The notes below the pieces were generated by a model that did not search any database, was not told where the DNA came from, and was given only the letters and a program-made list of their open reading frames with translations. This document shows positions 43,825 to 45,197 of a DNA stretch of 45,197 nucleotides, in pieces (the first letter of the stretch is position 1; each line of letters begins with the position of its first letter). This DNA comes from Synechococcaceae cyanobacterium (lineage in GTDB: Bacteria > Cyanobacteriota > Cyanobacteriia > PCC-6307 > Cyanobiaceae), in NCBI GenBank assembly GCA_947461705.1, contig CANHMF010000004.1, positions 1-45,197 of the forward strand, written 5' to 3'. The position numbers were made by a program, and so were the translations under genes.

Positions 43825-44747
43825 GTAGCTGGCTGGCCTGGTTGCGGCAGCTTGAATTGCCCCGGTTGCTTGGCCAGCGGCGGCAACGGCACGCCGTTCC
43901 AGGTCACCTCACCGGCCTTGGGGGCTGGATCGAGTTGCAGGCTGAGCGGCGCCTGGACTTGAAGCACGAGCTCCCCACTGGCCCCCTGCAGGTTGGTACG
44001 CTGGCCGCCCTCGCTGCTGAGTTGCAGGCGGCTGGGCTGGCTGAGGTTCAGGGTGAGGACGCCGCTGCTGCTGGGGGCCTGGGCTCGGCGCCGTTGCAGC
44101 TGTTGCAGGGCCAGGCCCCGACTGGCCTGCTGCAAGGGGCGTAGTTCGGGATAGGCCCCCAGCAGGCTGGTGCTGGGGGCGGCGGGTTTGGCCTGCTCCG
44201 CAGGCGGGAGCGGCGGGATCGGCCGCAGGCTGAGCAGATTGGCCGCGGCCAGGTGTTGCTGTTGCAGGTTCACCCCGTAGATCAGCGCCAGGGTCAAGCC
44301 GCCATAGATCACCGTGCCCTGCCAGGTGCTGAACACGTCGATCGATCCCGGCGTGAAGCGTTGCAGCAGCCCGCCCCCCCGGCCTCCGTTGGGCCCACCG
44401 TTCGGTTGCTGGGGGGGCAGGGCTACATCCAGGCAGCCACTGGGTAGTTCCAGGCGCTGCTCGATCAGGGGCAGCATCGTGCGTAGATAGGCCCCCTCCG
44501 GCAGCCGATCCCGCCAGCCCCGCTCGAGGGCTTCGAGCACGGGGGTGCTGATGCGGGTGTCGAGGGCCAGCTGGCGCAGGTTCAGGCCCCGCGCGTCCCG
44601 CTCCTGGCGGATCAGACGCCCCACCTGCAGCAGGGGATCCTCCGCTGCGGGCGCGCCGTTGGCAGCGGGGGACGTCGTGGAGTTGCCCCGCTGCAGCCAG
44701 CGCCCCAGGCGATTGGAGAGGGGGAGCTTGGTGGCGAGCCGTGGCAT
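43812..44747 (-). CDS. RodZ-like helix-turn-helix membrane protein
   Basis: After a short start (MPRLATKLPLSNRLGRWLQR) comes a helix-turn-helix domain with LLQVGRLIRQERDARGLNLR and LALDTRISTPVLEALERG of the RodZ/HTH_25 type, near residues 40-110. A membrane helix (STWQGTVIYGGLTLALIYGV) lies near residue 160, and an extracytoplasmic part follows, ending in a beta-rich domain (SGVLTLNLSQPSRLQLSS) resembling DUF4115. RodZ bridges MreB to the cell-wall machinery in rods. 311 residues. Its start shares a base with the stop of the pseudouridine synthase gene (TGATG), so they are probably one transcript. Confidence 0.78.
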   Translation of the reverse strand: MPRLATKLPLSNRLGRWLQRGNSTTSPAANGAPAAEDPLLQVGRLIRQERDARGLNLRQLALDTRISTPVLEALERGWRDRLPEGAYLRTMLPLIEQRLELPSGCLDVALPPQQPNGGPNGGRGGGLLQRFTPGSIDVFSTWQGTVIYGGLTLALIYGVNLQQQHLAAANLLSLRPIPPLPPAEQAKPAAPSTSLLGAYPELRPLQQASRGLALQQLQRRRAQAPSSSGVLTLNLSQPSRLQLSSEGGQRTNLQGASGELVLQVQAPLSLQLDPAPKAGEVTWNGVPLPPLAKQPGQFKLPQPGQPATQRP

Positions 44748-45197
44748 CAACCCCTGGGATCCTGGTGACCCCATTCTCGAGGATCAACCCGCCGCCAGCG
44801 GCCTTCCGGCAGCTCGCCCAGCTCTAGGGGACCGATGCCGATGCGCTGGAGGTCGCGCACCCGGTGCCCCAGCAGTTCGGCCGTGCGCCGGATCTGGCGA
44901 TTTCTGCCCTCGCCCATCACCAATTCCAGCAGGGTCTGGCCCCGCTCCCGGCCTAGGCGCCGCACCTGCACGGGCTGGCTGGGTTGCCCCTCCAGGGGCA
45001 CGCCCCGACTCCAGCGATCGAGGCTGGACTGGCTCGGATCGCCCTCCACCCAGACCCGGTAGGTCTTGCGGTGTTGGTAGCGGGGATGGGTGAGGCGCAG
45101 GGTCAGGCTGCCGTCGTTGGTGAGCAGCAGGGCACCACGACTTTCAAAATCCAGCCGCCCCACGGGGTGCACCCCCTGCCCCCGGGCGAGTTCCGGG
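44747..45197 (-). CDS. RsuA/RluB-family pseudouridine synthase (5' part beyond window)
   Basis: The visible part, about 149 residues, has the catalytic region VHPVGRLDFESRGALLLTND with the Asp in GRLDFESRG, then THPRYQHRKTYRVWVEGDP, and the final LVMGEGRNRQIRRTAELLGH. These are typical of enzymes that modify rRNA. The N-terminal S4 domain usual in the family would lie beyond the right edge; the gene continues past 45197, so its start is unknown. The end is at the RodZ-like gene, with a TGATG overlap. Confidence 0.9.
   Translation of the reverse strand, partial: PELARGQGVHPVGRLDFESRGALLLTNDGSLTLRLTHPRYQHRKTYRVWVEGDPSQSSLDRWSRGVPLEGQPSQPVQVRRLGRERGQTLLELVMGEGRNRQIRRTAELLGHRVRDLQRIGIGPLELGELPEGRWRRVDPREWGHQDPRG

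Overview
The window is GC-rich, densely coded DNA from a unicellular cyanobacterium, most likely a phycobilisome-bearing picocyanobacterium of the Synechococcus/Cyanobium type. The evidence is the gene content: the circadian kinase SasA with its KaiB-like domain, a PetH ferredoxin-NADP reductase with an N-terminal CpcD-like linker domain, OpcA next to glucose-6-phosphate dehydrogenase, a BciB-type divinyl chlorophyllide reductase, a PaO-like Rieske oxygenase, GGPP synthase, and several small proteins of a cyanobacterial kind. A few copies of the cyanobacterial palindrome GCGATCGC are also present. I see no rRNA, CRISPR array, insertion sequence, integrase or prophage. This reads as ordinary chromosome with short operons, many of them with overlapping stop and start codons.

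Layout. 1-2.3 kb (minus): a GH57 glucan-branching enzyme coupled to an ArsS-like radical SAM protein cut by the left edge. 2.4-7.8 kb (plus): an NYN-domain protein, leuA, a lone ABC sugar-type permease, and an unusual fusion of a dicarboxylate/glutamate-type symporter with a periplasmic amino-acid-binding domain. 7.85-9.4 kb (minus): an aminotransferase and a membrane-anchored coiled-coil protein. 9.5-13.8 kb: small genes on both strands (Nif11-like, DUF427, rhomboid protease, a minimal SepF-like protein, several unrecognised). 13.9-15.8 kb (plus): GAF-GGDEF protein, RluA-type pseudouridine synthase, SemiSWEET. 15.8-19.3 kb (minus): PaO-like oxygenase coupled to a 7TM-HD phosphodiesterase. 19.3-23.2 kb (plus): folD, GGPP synthase, DUF212 protein, RecD-like helicase.

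23.2-30.6 kb is a run of minus-strand genes, in transcription order petH, terminator, zwf, opcA, cbiA/cobB, histidine phosphatase, acylphosphatase, GAP-family membrane protein; it supplies NADPH by two routes (FNR in light, oxidative pentose phosphate pathway in the dark) and a cobalamin step. 30.7-34.5 kb holds an SRPBCC protein, tRNA-Glu, sasA, a CpeS-like protein and two exported proteins. 34.6-45.2 kb holds pepN, a GHL10-type glycosidase, prs, an orphan, an LCP-family protein, bciB coupled to malQ, a RodZ-like protein and an RsuA/RluB-type pseudouridine synthase cut by the right edge.

Three themes recur: glycogen/glucan metabolism (GH57 enzyme, MalQ, Zwf/OpcA), chlorophyll and isoprenoid metabolism (BciB, GGPP synthase, PaO-like, tRNA-Glu), and signalling (SasA, GGDEF, 7TM-HD). 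The most unusual single gene is the symporter/binding-protein fusion at 5709-7847. Functions are read from motifs by eye; no database search was possible.
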